64,000 nt of DNA from Selaginella tamariscina (taxonomy: Eukaryota > Streptophyta > Lycopodiopsida > Selaginellales > Selaginellaceae). The notes beneath the pieces are model-generated. The model ran no database searches. It saw only the letters and a program-made list of their open reading frames with translations, and was not told the DNA's origin. Both the position numbers and the translations under genes were made by a program. The number at the start of each line of letters is the position of its first letter. Positions within the stretch are counted from its first letter, which is position 1. The stretch covers positions 479,481-543,480 of the forward strand of contig PUQB01000122.1 of the NCBI GenBank assembly GCA_003024785.1, given 5' to 3'. Positions 1-12,212 of this stretch are shown here, piece by piece.

Positions 1-898
1 AAGGGTTGTACCTTGACAACATAAGCTTAGCTTGCACCAATAGGAGATTAACGAGCTCTCTTTTGAATCTAGGAAGCCTCATTATATATACTTTACCTTA
101 TTTATGTGATGGAGCTCCCCCCTGTTTTCTTAAGTGAGTAAGTGGGTTGGCATGGAAATGCCAGCCCTTAGAGGCGGTTCACATGTGCCCTCACCCTCAC
201 ATGAGGGTGAAGGTGAGGTGAGGGTCACATGTGACCTGTTTACCCTAGTGTTATTAATTAAATTTAATAATTTTATTTTTTAAAATAAAATAAATATAAA
301 TTAAAATGTAAGCTTCTCATTTATATATATATTTTAATATAAAAAAAATAAATTAAAAATCATTACTATTTATATTAATTATTTTAAAAATCTTTATTTA
401 AACCTATCGTAATGAGACACGTAACAAGAAAACACATATTTTTACCCTCACGAACGTGAAGGAATTTAATTAAATCTAGGCTTATTTAGAATCTTGCCCT
501 TGAGGGTGAGGGTAAAATATTACATGTGACCTAGCGAGGGTAAAAAGATTCCTAAGGATAAGGGCACATGTGAAGTGCCTCTTAATGAAATGAGATGCCT
601 AAACCCTAATCCTAAACCTAACCCTTAGGGGGCTATTAAGGCATGGGATTAGGACAACCCTAGTGTTAGGTCAACAAGCTATAACGAAAAACCTAACGTT
701 AAATCAGAAAAGAGTTTTTTAAAAGGTGAGTTTTAGCTTCACTTAGAATTTCATGTAAATACCTAATAACACCCGGCCAAACCATCACAAATACCCAAGT
801 GCACTAAGCAGGCCTGTTTCCTACTACATTTAGGGTTCGTCACATAACTTGGTACAAACCCCAAAGTAAAGGGTCGAGTCATAGTAAAAACTATGACA
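1..898 (-). mobile_element. LTR of a Ty3/gypsy-type family, cut by the window edge and split by a MITE
   Basis: The right end reads ATAGTAAAAACTATGACA, identical to the right ends of the LTRs at 51996 and 58254. The sequence also shares with those LTRs the poly-C tract, the block of CCTAAACC/CCCTAA-like motifs and the stretch before the terminus. The left end lies outside the window. Bases 171-581 are a separate insertion. Whether this is a solo LTR or the end of a longer element cannot be decided: the bases after 898 resemble the inside of the full-length element only weakly. Confidence 0.8.
171..581. mobile_element. PIF/Harbinger (Tourist)-like MITE inserted in the LTR
   Basis: The insert starts GAGGCGGTTCACATGTGCCC and ends with the near-perfect inverse, AGGGCACATGTGAAGTGCCTC. 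It is flanked by TTA on both sides (168-170 and 582-584), and the flanks join to rebuild the uninterrupted LTR seen at 51.6 kb. A 3-bp TTA target duplication plus terminal inverted repeats starting with G is the signature of PIF/Harbinger MITEs. The core is AT-rich, and CACATGTGA-type motifs recur near both ends. No coding capacity. Confidence 0.8.
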
Positions 899-3514
899 CA
901 CGCTTTACTTTATAAAAACATCAATTTGACTAATGAATATGTCCTCTATTATTTTTTATATTTGTTTCATTTTGTGATTTCATATTCTTTAAGTATGTGT
1001 TACTGTTTGTTATTTATCTTGCTCAAATAACAATGTTAAATTTTGAAAATGTTTTCTATTAAAGTTATTTTTATATATATTTTAAATAAAATATATAAGT
1101 TTAAGATAAATGAATTATGATAAAAAAAGATAAAATACATTTAATATTGTACAGTTCAATTGAACACATGAGATACCATTTGTTATAAAATAAAGTGTCT
1201 TAATTAATGAATTGATAAATGGTGGTTTCATAAATTATTAAATTAAAAACATATATAAATATAGTTAATAACCAGATTTTTTATATTAGGTTGTAATAAA
1301 TTCATTATTTGATATATATGTAAGAATATATACAAGTTTACCTCTATTTACTTTTTAAACAAAACACATTTATGTATTGAATATTATATCAGATCAACTT
1401 ATTATTCATTCATTTATGTAACATTAATATATTTAATATTGATTTATGTAAAATGTATTATATATTAAACATATTCTTTGATAGAATATTTGAAACCCAA
1501 ATTCAATTAAACTTTGACAAATTATAAAGAATATAAAATAATAATTAGATTGAAAAAGAATAAATAAAATATACTATATATTTTTTAATCCCTCAAAACA
1601 TTCATAATTAACTTATAAATTATGAATTAACACTATTTCTAGAATATCAAAAAGGTTAAAAAGAATAATGAAAAAAATTAAATATTTCTGATGCTTAGGA
1701 AAAAGTTTAAATCATAATTTAAATATATTTTTAAATTTTTATGTGGATGTTTTAAAACATTTTACATGTTTTTAAAGATTTTATAAATAAATAAATTTTA
1801 AATTTAAACATTCTTTTGAAACACAAAAATATATTTTTTGTTCTTCTTTGTGAGGATTTGATTTTAAATTTTTATTATTATAACTTTTTTTATCAAAGTC
1901 AAATTCATAAGAATAAAAAATTAATTTATAAATTGAAATTTTAGATTTAAAAGAAGATTGACATTTGGCAATGATGAATAAAAATTAGAAATAAATGCAA
2001 TTAATTAAATATTTATTAATAATATTATTAATAAATCATTAATAGTTTTAAAAGAGTTAAATATAAATTTATTAAATTATTAAATTAAATGTGAAATGCA
2101 AACATATATTTGGCTTATAACACAAAGGAATGCTATATGACCGACATTTTATAATAATTATATATATTTTTCTCTTAATTTAACACACATAAGATTTAAT
2201 TGATTAATTAATTAATTTAATAATACAATTATTTAAAGGGTATTAATTATAAAGTGCTTATTTTAATATTGAGTATTACTTTAAATATATATCAATCAAA
2301 ATTAAATAAAATATAAACTCTATAAGTTCTTTAATTTTATATATGGCATGTTAGATTATGGTGTTTATAAAAATAATTTAACTCAAACCATTTTAATTAA
2401 TCAATTATTATGGATATACATTTAATGAAATCAAATTTAAATTATTTTTCCGATTTCTTGTATAAATAGTTTTCTTATATAAAGAAAAACTTAAAATTTT
2501 AGTTTGAATAAGTAACATTTATTAATTAACTTATGTTGTTATAGTACATTAACATTATTAATCAATAAATTTAATTTAAAATCTTATACATAAAATGTTC
2601 TTTTTTTGTTTATATTATTATTTATGAAGACAATACAACATTTTTTATTATCTTGCTTTATATATTTGATTTTATTGATTATATTTAATTATAAATTAAT
2701 ATAATTTTATTTTTTGGTTGTAATATAACATGAACATTCAATTTGCAACTTTATTAAATCTAACATGATTGATTATTTCCATTAAACCCTTTAAATAAAT
2801 ATAATATTAATTTTTTTTCTTATTAATCATCTAGTTTGTAATTTTAAAACAAAAACTCTCTATTGTTTAAGTATTAAAATCAATCAATAACAAGTTTATT
2901 AAATATATAATAAAGATTATATTTTTATTGAATGATAAAGCAATAGTAACATAAATATGCAACAAACATATTATTTTATTATGTATGCATTATATGTATC
3001 GAAGATTTAATTTAATTTTGATATGATATTATTAAAAATTAGTTTAAAACTTATAATATTTAAAACTAAAGTTTTTAAAGGAACAAAAAAAACTAAATTT
3101 TATTTCTTCAAAAAATTTAAAATGTAAAATTGCTTTTAATTTTAATATATATGTATATAAATATATGTCATAAATTTTAATATTGATGTTTAATTTTACA
3201 ATCAATGTGATTTATTAAAATTTTAATCTAATTTAATTTCATTTTAAATTAGTTTTGAGCAAGTGCAAAATGATTATAATCAAATATAAAGATGAGAAAT
3301 ATTGTATTAATAAAAAACCTTACATGTCACTTATAACGTATATAACATAACATAATCACATGGCACATATAATATACAAATTACAGTGGTGTAAAATGAT
3401 AAATTAATTAATATTTATGTTAATTTAAATGGCACAAAGATTTATTATATTTATATGCCTTAAAGTTATCTATATAAAACTATAATGTAATATATAAATT
3501 ATATATATAAATAT

Positions 3515-3559
<45 letters not shown>

Positions 3560-4401
3560 TATATATTACAATGACAATTTTCAATTATTCTGAATGCTAA
3601 ATTGTACCCACCTAATTAACATAATTATTTAAAAAAAACAATAAATATACACTAAAAAATGACTATTAATTAAATGGACAAACCAAATTGGTTTAAATAT
3701 TAAAACATATTATAAACAATTAATATTAATGATTAGCTTAATTTAAATGTAAATAATTAAGATATAAAATTTAATTTTCATCGATGTTTAGATAAGTTAT
3801 TATATTACATTATAAAATCAGAACTAAATCAAATATAAATTTAAATATTTAATGTGGGTGGTTAATTTTATCATTTTAAACACATTATAAGTTCAGCATT
3901 ATTAAATTATAATTATGTCATACAACAGTTTTCATGTTAACTTATAATCGTATAAGGCTCTATTGTGTGTATGTGTGTGTGTGAGTACCTTTCCAAACAC
4001 ATTGAACTTGAAGAAACATTTTTTAGTTACTTCACAGCCAAATTAAAATTTCATAAAAAAACATTAAACATATGCTTTAAATTTATTAACTTAACTTCAA
4101 ATATAAATAAAACGATCACATTAAGACTTTGTTCTTGGATTATATCGATATAAAGCAAAACGACTGAATTGTATGCTTAAAGGTGGACATACCTGTACAT
4201 TATAAAGGTGTATGTTTGCTCGGCTACTCCCTCACATCATTATAAGTCAGAAGTTTAATAATCTGTTTTAGTTAAAAACTTAAACAGTAAATCTAGCTGA
4301 TTATATTACTCCTATTATAGTAATAAACCACTTTAAAAAGAACTTAACCCCCTTAAATATGATGGTGTTAAATTTTACAAAAGGTTACCTGTGTAACGTT
4401 T
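899..4401. other. AT-rich intergenic DNA without recognisable gene
   Basis: Very AT-rich, with no conserved reading frame in either strand. It contains a long TA-rich simple repeat around 3490-3570 and a short TG tract around 3965-3982. The one small open frame near 3965 runs into that tract and has no recognisable domain. Confidence 0.7.
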
Positions 4402-7400
4402 TCAAGGCATTGTATCCTCGTCCTTGGGCCTGGAGCTACTAATTGGCACCGCTGGAATAATCACCGGCGAACCCAATGAAAACTCGTGCTGTTCAGGCTT
4501 AACCCTGCTTAAACCGTCCTGATTTGACTCCCCCTCCATTGTCTGAGCCGTCAGCTCCGGTGATGTTACCGAGGTTGGAACACTCAACGCAGAGTCTGAG
4601 CCTGAAATGAATAGTTAGTGTATGTCTGTGCATGGTGTGTGTGTGTGTGCGTGTGTCAGTGTCTATGTGTGTGTACATGTGCGTGCATACATATTTACTC
4701 TGCGCGCGCGCGCGTGTGTGTGAGAGAGAGAGAGTCTAAAAGATGAACGGCGAACTAACAATGCGGTAGCAAGGGAGTCTATCTCTGTCCGTATATGTTG
4801 ACACAATTGGGTGAATAAAGCCAAAGCATCAATAGTTTGCATAACTATATATAACTACGCTATAGAGCTAAAACCAATACTAATAATGAAAACTGTACTT
4901 ACTTAGTTGTTCACTTTGTGTAGGAGCAGCCGATGGCAACGGAACGATTTCTAGGTTTGTTGTTGATCTGTCGTGACCACTGTTTCTTGCTGCGGGTACG
5001 TCATGGTTGTGTTTGCCTTCATATGTTGTTATTACTGCTCGTGATCATCACATGCCCTTTCTACATGTTTTCTTACTGGGCAACCCAGGTTTGTACATTT
5101 GTAATAGCTCCTGAATTACATGAAGTTAAACACCACACGCCACCACACACTCATGCGTGCATTTACTTCTAATAAAACAACGTATATTCTATGCATGTGT
5201 TGCGAACATATAAGTACGAAGATAAAGGAAAAGGTCACTGTAATCATATAAGCAGTTACGGGAATATCTTATATACATACGTATATCCAACACAGACACA
5301 GAGACCTACAAACACACACACACATACAGCTAACTTGTAATATACCGTGGATGCGGATTGCCTTTGACAACTTTCTGTCCGTACTTTCTCCAGCGATAAC
5401 CATCATCCAAAATATCGACCTCGCTCGTTGTCTGCACGACCACCCGAGGCTCTCGTACAGTTCTCGGAATAGGAGGACTCTCCCTCGCCAGCTTCTCCTT
5501 TTTCCTTTACAAAAAGAAAAACGAAAATTAGAGTTCACATCAGAATCTATCTTGCATATCAACGTACATGTGTATGCGTGTGTTTTGTGTGAAGTAAACT
5601 AATCATTGAAATAATAAAAACCCATCAAGTCTATAAAATGAACAGTGAACATTAAACATATGACTTATAGATAATTATTCCACTAAGACACACATATATA
5701 CGGACACGTATAGATCTATACATAGATAGGGAATTTGATCCGTCAGCACTTACAGTATAAATAATAAATTAAACATACCACACACACAACTAACCTGCGT
5801 TTAGCATCAGGACCGTCATCGTCTTCATCACTAGCGGAAGATGAAGACTGTTCACAGACACTACCATTAACTTGACCTCGGTTAGCTTCAGAAGTACCAT
5901 TTCTTCCCGTTAAGGCCTTGGTACCTGACATAAGATGTGCAGCACTCATTGCCGTTCTCCGTGTAGGCTGCGGCTTTGGATGATTGTGTTCACCTTTATA
6001 AGTAAACGAGCTCAATTAAGTACATTATATGCGTGACTGAACATGTATATATGCACCCATAATATTCTGTATATAATATTGTCAGTATATATATTGTTAC
6101 CTTCATAAACGATCTCGGTGACTTGGCCATCGGGAGAGCGTTCCACTTTCCTCTTCATTGGACAGTTGACATACGTGCATTTGTAGTAGCTTCTGGGATT
6201 ATCACTTCCTTTGACAAGCTTCTGTCCGTATTTTCTCCAGTTGTATCCGTCGTCTGAAGACCTCTCACTAGCAGCAGGTGCAGAAGCTGCGGTGTGGTTT
6301 TGTTCTGAGACTATCCGCTGTCAAACAAGTAAAAGACAATTTAGCAAGCGTAGCATATATGTTAATCGTAGGTGGCTTCTCTTCTCTCTCTCTCCATATA
6401 CATGGCGTGCGTGCGTGCGTCTACTATATCTCTCTAAATTAGTGGCTCACCTGCTTCTCCGGTCGTGATGCAGCAGGTTGGGCAGGTACTAGTGATAGTT
6501 GTGGTTTAACCTGCGATTGAACTTCACCAATAGAAGGCTGTGGGAAGCTAAAGGGTGCCTGAACAGAAAGAATCACTTGACTATCCATATTTGTGTGTGT
6601 GTGTGTTGGGGGGGGGGGGGGGGGGACAGGAGAACATATAATTTACTTTTATAAGTTATTTCTTTTTCAGTATAAGAAACGCATACCGTGCTCCCTAGAG
6701 GTGACAGAGAATTCCGGGATCCCGGCTGCTTTGGAAAAGGCTTAAAGACAAAGCTAGATCCTCCGTCTTGATCTGACCTTTTCTCCTTTGAAAAATTATC
6801 TGGTTTACTTCCACTAAGCAAGGATGGCAGTGGAAACGTTCCTGTAGTCGGAGATGGTTCGGGTTGCTGCAAAAAGAACTATGTATACATACACACATAC
6901 ACGTATATAGCTTACATGAGAGGAAGAAAGCAGAACAGGCGAATCCAGCAAGGTGGTCGGGCTCAAACCAGGAGGTATTGTAACACAAGGAGCTTTGGGG
7001 ATGGGTAACCGAGAAGGAGGCATAGACTTGAAACGTGCAGTAGATGGTCTAATCGGAGCAGGCCCCACAGACTTACTGTCGGAGTTCCTGGAAGCTAGTC
7101 TCTCCGCAAAACCCCCTGCTGAAGACAAAATCCGACCATTCAAACCGTTGTCCGTGTCCGGCTTCTCATCCGAGGTGATTGCACCGGCTAGCAAGCTGGA
7201 GAACGAAGTCGAGTTGTCCAGGTCATGCCCGGTTAGAAAGTTTGCAACTAGAGACATGGAACTGGCACCTGAAGATGAATCTGGATTCTTTGTATATGTG
7301 TCAAGTGGCAAGCCGGGAGTCATATTCAGTTGTGGTCGTGATGGAGTCGGTTTCCGTAGCATCACACCCCCGGTGCCTCTCCCGTCCGAACTAACCCCTC

Positions 7401-7422
7401 CCTGCTCCCCATCTACCTTCAT
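4402..7422 (-). CDS. Group I WRKY transcription factor, frameshifted in the C-terminal WRKY domain
   Basis: Nuclear DNA-binding factor of the plant WRKY family, expected to bind W-boxes (TTGACC/T). Eight exons with GT-AG borders can be read: 7422-6916, 6866-6697, 6558-6451, 6317-6101, 5993-5795, 5504-5346, 5110-4903 and 4601-4402. The start is ATG at 7422; upstream in-frame codons are only TTG. Exon 1 carries the SFSSLLAGA and [13 protein letters not shown] blocks typical of group I N-termini. Exons 4-5 encode WRKY domain 1 (WRKYGQK, CTYVNC, HNH, complete). Exon 5 has an acidic serine stretch and a basic DAKRR site. Exons 6-7 encode domain 2 (WRKYGQK, CTNLGC). One base is missing near 5043, so the frame hits TAA at 5032-5034 before the second HNH. 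Beyond the break the other frame reads on as [15 protein letters not shown] and a final exon ending DEDTMP. The product as written would lack the second zinc-finger histidines. Sequencing error or loss of function are both possible. Confidence 0.9.
6608..6625 (+). repeat. Run of 18 G in a WRKY intron
   Basis: Uninterrupted G18 following a (TG)n tract, inside the intron between exons 2 and 3 of the WRKY gene. On the transcript it is a C run. It is a likely site of length polymorphism and of sequencing error. Confidence 0.9.
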
Positions 7423-8420
7423 TTCACGAGCTGCTCTCTTCAATCCGACCAATCTCTAAGGCAACTATACAACATTTATTCTGTTGATTTTCCACTACGA
7501 ATCCGCTCCTTGACCCAGGAGCTTAGAAAATGCCGTATATCTGATATTCTATTAGCGATTTCACAAAATGAAATCCTCTACAAAACCCCTATTTCTGCAA
7601 GAAAATCCTCTAAGAAACAGCGAGAAGAACACCGAGTTCTGCAAATATCCTTCCTGCCTCGATCCGACTGATTCTTGCAAGATAGTAACTAGATTCCTAG
7701 TGAATTATCTAGATTTCATGCGTTCTTTGCTGCCGCCATGAAAATGCCCTGTTTTACATATAAACCCTGCTTCGCGATTCCGTGAGATTCACCGATCAAA
7801 CCGGCGACAAAACCCTGATTTCTGCACGGTAACGCTCAGATGAGCTAGAAAATCTCCGAAAAAACCCCGATTTCTGCACGGAAATGCTCGGAAGAGCTAG
7901 AAAAATCTCGATTTCTACACGGAAAACCTGCCGCGATCCGGCTGCCTAGACTAGTTCTTACAATACTGCTAGCAGATTACCTTGTTCTTCGCTGCCGCCA
8001 TGAATCCCTAGAAAATGCACAGCTCCAGTAGAAAATACACTTATGCGTTCTTCCGTAGAAAATCAACCCATGTGAGGGTAAATTATGTTTTAATAAAAGG
8101 GCGTGGTAAACTAGTTGCCCTTAATCTTTTTAACGGCTCGGTAATAAGAGAGACATTGAATCTCTTGCGTGCAGTAAAAACATTCCGCAACAACCGGCCG
8201 TGATATTTAAGTTCTCTTCTAATCCAAAATAACTGGTGGGTCCCACGTTCTTGCTACACGTGTTCTAGTGGGTCCCGTTGGGAGAGTAGTCAAAGGCAAG
8301 CTGGACTTTTCTAAACAGGAACGACTTCTCTCTAATTAGTTTACTAATTAAACTTAACTACTAATTGCGTCCCCCTAAGACTAAGGTTATATACAACACG
8401 TATTTTGCTTGTTCAAGAAG
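7423..8420 (-). promoter_or_regulatory. WRKY gene leader and upstream region with a W-box
   Basis: No separate gene is visible. Between about 7560 and 7930 the sequence repeats a motif close to GATTTCTGCACGG several times (for example 7817-7829 and 7869-7881), suggesting a short duplicated leader or exon. On the minus strand TTGACT, a W-box core, lies at 8293-8288. This fits auto- or cross-regulation by WRKY factors, a known habit of the family, but the site is only six bases long and could be chance. Confidence 0.4.
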
Positions 8421-9334
8421 AATACAAGTACAAATGTGATGGTATATGTGATCTACAACATACTGTTTAATGTATATGTTAGATTGACATTGAGCTACTT
8501 CACCTACTTTAATAAAGAATAGTATGTAACAAGTTTAGGTTTAGGGTTTAGGCTTGTGTGTGTGTGCGTGTGCGTGTGCGTGAGGGTTTTATATATTCAT
8601 AATCCTAGAAAAAATTATCTTGTAAAATGCACGTACAAATCATAAAGTAAAAATCACATATTATATGTCTATTTATACATTTAGTATTAATGAGAATCTA
8701 TATACTCCTCCTGCATGATATACTAGTACATATATTATATATATCACATTAACATGTAATGTTTTATGTTTATAATATATCTAATATTTATTTCATCGAA
8801 CAAACCATATGCAAAATATGACATAGTTTTGAAGTTTTAATATGCAAAAAGATATAAAAGTGTCTTACTCTACAGTGTAGTCGAATCGACAGTTTTCAGA
8901 CTCCCAATAATATTTCTATCTTTTTATGCAATTATTGCAGCATCTTCCCCCTGTTCACATCAGAATATGCTAATTAGTACTATCTAACTTTAATTAGTAG
9001 AAACGCCTGCATACACACATACGCACGCACGCACTAATATATATTACAATTCAATGCTACGGAGAAAAAAGAATTTCTTATTCTAACCTGCATATGCATT
9101 ATACCCACTGTACTTACGTTTACTTATTACTAGTACCTCGATGTGTGTGTGTGTCTATATATATATAATCCGCATCCTCTAGTTGTGTGCGTGCGTGAGT
9201 ATGGGTCCATGAAACAAAACGACAGAGATAGATTACATAACTACAGAACATAAACTATGGGGATAAAATCAAAACTTATATGTATTGTTTAGTTCGCAAA
9301 ACAAAGAAAGCATATGACTTTGAAAAAGGAGACC
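8421..9334. other. Intergenic DNA between prohibitin and WRKY genes
   Basis: AT-rich with several TG/CA and TA microsatellites (for example 8555-8582, 9022-9035 and 9141-9153). It lies downstream of the prohibitin stop and upstream of the WRKY gene. No coding signal was seen. Confidence 0.6.
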
Positions 9335-10988
9335 TTACTTCTTGGCCTTAGAAGGCAACAAGCTGTCGGGCTCGACCTCCAGGCCGTGGAGGTTAAGCAG
9401 GAGTGCGTCAGAGTCTAGGAACACCTTGTTAACGGAGTTTGAAATCGTCTGTGCAATCTCCCGCCCCGCTTCAATCCTCCTCAATGTCACAAACGCCGGG
9501 TTGTTCGCTACTGCCTCTCCTATAAGCTGTGCACTCTTCGCTTCTCCCTGTACAACACACACAGCACCATCACTAAGTATATCACCGTGGTATATATACG
9601 AGAGAGAGAGAGAGAGAGAGAGTGACCTGGGCACGAATGATTGCACTGCGCTTGTCCTGCTCGGCCTTATCCACGATGAACTTGGCACGCTCTGCTTCTT
9701 GTGCTGCCACCTGATTTGCACGGTTAGAGGAATGCACATATAAACATCTATGTATAGTATATACTGTGTTTTACGTATATGTACATTATATCTATGCATG
9801 CATTATATGTACCTGTTTTGCCTCGATGGCCGCAGTGAACTCTTTTCCGAAAGTGAGACCAGTGATCGAGACATCGTCAAGAGCAATGTCGAACTGCGAT
9901 GCTCTTTCCGTGAGAATCCTCCTTATTTCCCTGCTCACCACCTAACACAAACACGTCACATTATCGTTTCATCGTCAATTCTGATGTCCATATATACATA
10001 TGGTCACACATTACATACTTAAGTAGATAGCATGTGTACGTGTGTGTGGTGTGGATACATACCTCACGTTGAGTGATGAGCTGGCTGGCGTTGTACTGAG
10101 CAACAACCGACTTAAGAGTCTCGTGGATAATCGACGGCAGAACTCTTTCCGCGTAGTCCTGTCCCAGAGTCCGATAGATGGACGGCAGTCTATCGGCAAT
10201 GGGTCGTGTGAGGACACGAAGAGAAATCCTCACCTGAGAACAATTAAATCATATTAAATGAGTATTAAATGGCTATATATATTTATATAAATTAATTGTT
10301 TGGTTAGCACTGATAAGAGATAGTATACAAATACGATTAAGTATACAGAAGTAATCGTTTAATAAATACTGTACTGGTATTCTCTATTATAGAATATCTC
10401 GTGCTGCTTGAACTACAAATGTAGGCTAACATGTATACATACATATACAGACATAGTATACGAAGTATATATGTACCATCTGAAGATCCTTGCTGCCGGA
10501 AGTACTCTCGACCAAGTGAGGTCTAGCACGAACATCGTAGATGGTAGGCCTGTCAAACCACGGAATCATCAAATGCGTGCCTTCCGGGTACACCTGAGAA
10601 AAACCCACAAAAGAACTTGTCAAAACACCCAAAAACAAAACAATGTGATTATCGCAAGAACAGGTACCTTGTCCTTGACTCCGACAAGGCGATTGAAGAC
10701 GATTGCTCGGTGTCCAGGTCGACGTTGTATAGACTGTTCCCGATAGCGTAAATTCCCCAGCCGCGGCAACGGCGAGAACCTTGACAAGCGCTCCGGCAGG
10801 GCCAGATCCGGAAGGCATCTTCACATTTCTGGAGAAAAAATCAAAGATTTCATGCTAAAAATGCGATTTTGGAAAAATCAAACTTTATGCTACAAAATGC
10901 GAATTTTTTAATGCAAAAATCGAATTTTTGATGCTCGAACATTACCAGAAATCGAACATTTCATAAAATCACTACCTAAATTGTTCAT
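9335..10988 (-). CDS. PHB: Prohibitin (SPFH-domain mitochondrial inner-membrane protein)
   Basis: Prohibitins build ring complexes in the mitochondrial inner membrane that support cristae and respiratory-complex stability. Exons on the minus strand: 10828-10668, 10593-10477, 10233-10063, 9941-9813, 9710-9627 and 9547-9335. A possible short first exon starts at ATG 10988. The readable protein includes [103 protein letters not shown] and [10 protein letters not shown], which is the conserved order of plant prohibitins, ending at TAA 9335-9337. In exon 10828-10668 two one-base losses (near 10756 and 10725) split the N-terminal block: the expected NSLYNVD and [16 protein letters not shown] appear in successive frames. 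All later exons are intact. The link of the first exon to the second is uncertain. Confidence 0.92.
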
Positions 10989-11100
10989 CTTGAACCACGC
11001 GCACGGCCTACTCCTCGCCTCCACAAAAGCCTAGGGTTGCTGCACGTTAGGGTTTTGGGTTTTACCTCGTTTAAGCGCTGTTTAGTGATTAAGGCACCTT
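10989..11100. promoter_or_regulatory. Candidate bidirectional promoter between prohibitin and SDR genes
   Basis: The two flanking genes run away from each other from this short, comparatively GC-rich gap. A telo-box-like TTAGGGTTT (complement AAACCCTAA) lies at 11047-11055, a motif known in plant promoters of growth- and translation-related genes. No TATA box is obvious. The width depends on the uncertain first exons on both sides. Confidence 0.45.
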
Positions 11101-12159
11101 ATGATAGCCAGGTGGCTAAAATGTAAGTCAAGGCCACTTTTTAACACGTGCCCATCAGGGTTCTTCAGAGTTTTTAGGGCTCTGAAGCTATGGCGGGTCG
11201 GCATTGAAGAAGATCAAGCAATCTTCTTCTTTCTGGCGGTAGGGACTCTCTCTCTTTCACACACGCACACAAATTCACACGCACGCACTTTGACGCTTGT
11301 ATGTGTATGCAGGATTGCTAGCAATGTGAAATCCAGGTCCTTTTGTACTGGCTCAGCTGCTGGGCCGCTTCCGCCACAGTAGAAGCGGAAACTGTTGAAC
11401 CGCAACCAGAGAGGACCAAGGTAAGTTTTACGATATACATGCATATATAAAAACTCTTGCTTTTGTATTGATTTATATGCTTTTTTTTCAAAAGCGATCG
11501 ATTATACAAAACAATCGTATAATGTATAAGGATGTATGATATATCCATATACAATATATATGCACATATGTATATGTAAGTATATACTTTCGTGGGTGTG
11601 TGTCTCAGTTCACACACCACACACACAATAATATATAATATTATATATAAATATATATATATATAATATATAATTATATATATATTATATTATATATATA
11701 TATATTACATATTACGTGTAATTTTTCAGTTGATGGGTTGGAGGAAATGGATTAGGATCACACATGTGCAAGGAAGCTGTGGTTCGTGGCATTCCCATTG
11801 TCAGCCTGAATAGGTACTAAATATTATCATTTAATCTTAACTTGGTATATATGTTCTAATTTTGTATGCAGATCTGGGAAGCCTCACATTGATGAGCCAT
11901 GGTGAATAAAGTCGAATGGATTAGAGGTAAAGTTTATGCACTGTTTGTCTGTGTAATTAATCACAGATGTGTGTTTCTATGTGGAAAATTTATTTTTTTT
12001 ATATATCTACAAAATGTGACAGATAAATGCATTAGATATGTCTGCTTGGCATAGCGCAATTGGAATGTTGACTTGTTCTTACAGGTTTTGGCAGGAAATC
12101 TTTTGAACCGGATCCGTTTGGAGATAGCTTAAAGGACGTCTCGGCTGTGGTACTGTGTG

Positions 12160-12212
<53 letters not shown>

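Noticed and set aside
597..640. CCCTAAACC-like words suggesting an interstitial telomere
   Set aside because: The same words occur at the same place in the other LTRs of the family; they are irregular and part of the LTR.
6953..7459. 168-codon open frame on the plus strand
   Set aside because: It is the antisense of WRKY exon 1, whose minus-strand translation carries the conserved family blocks.
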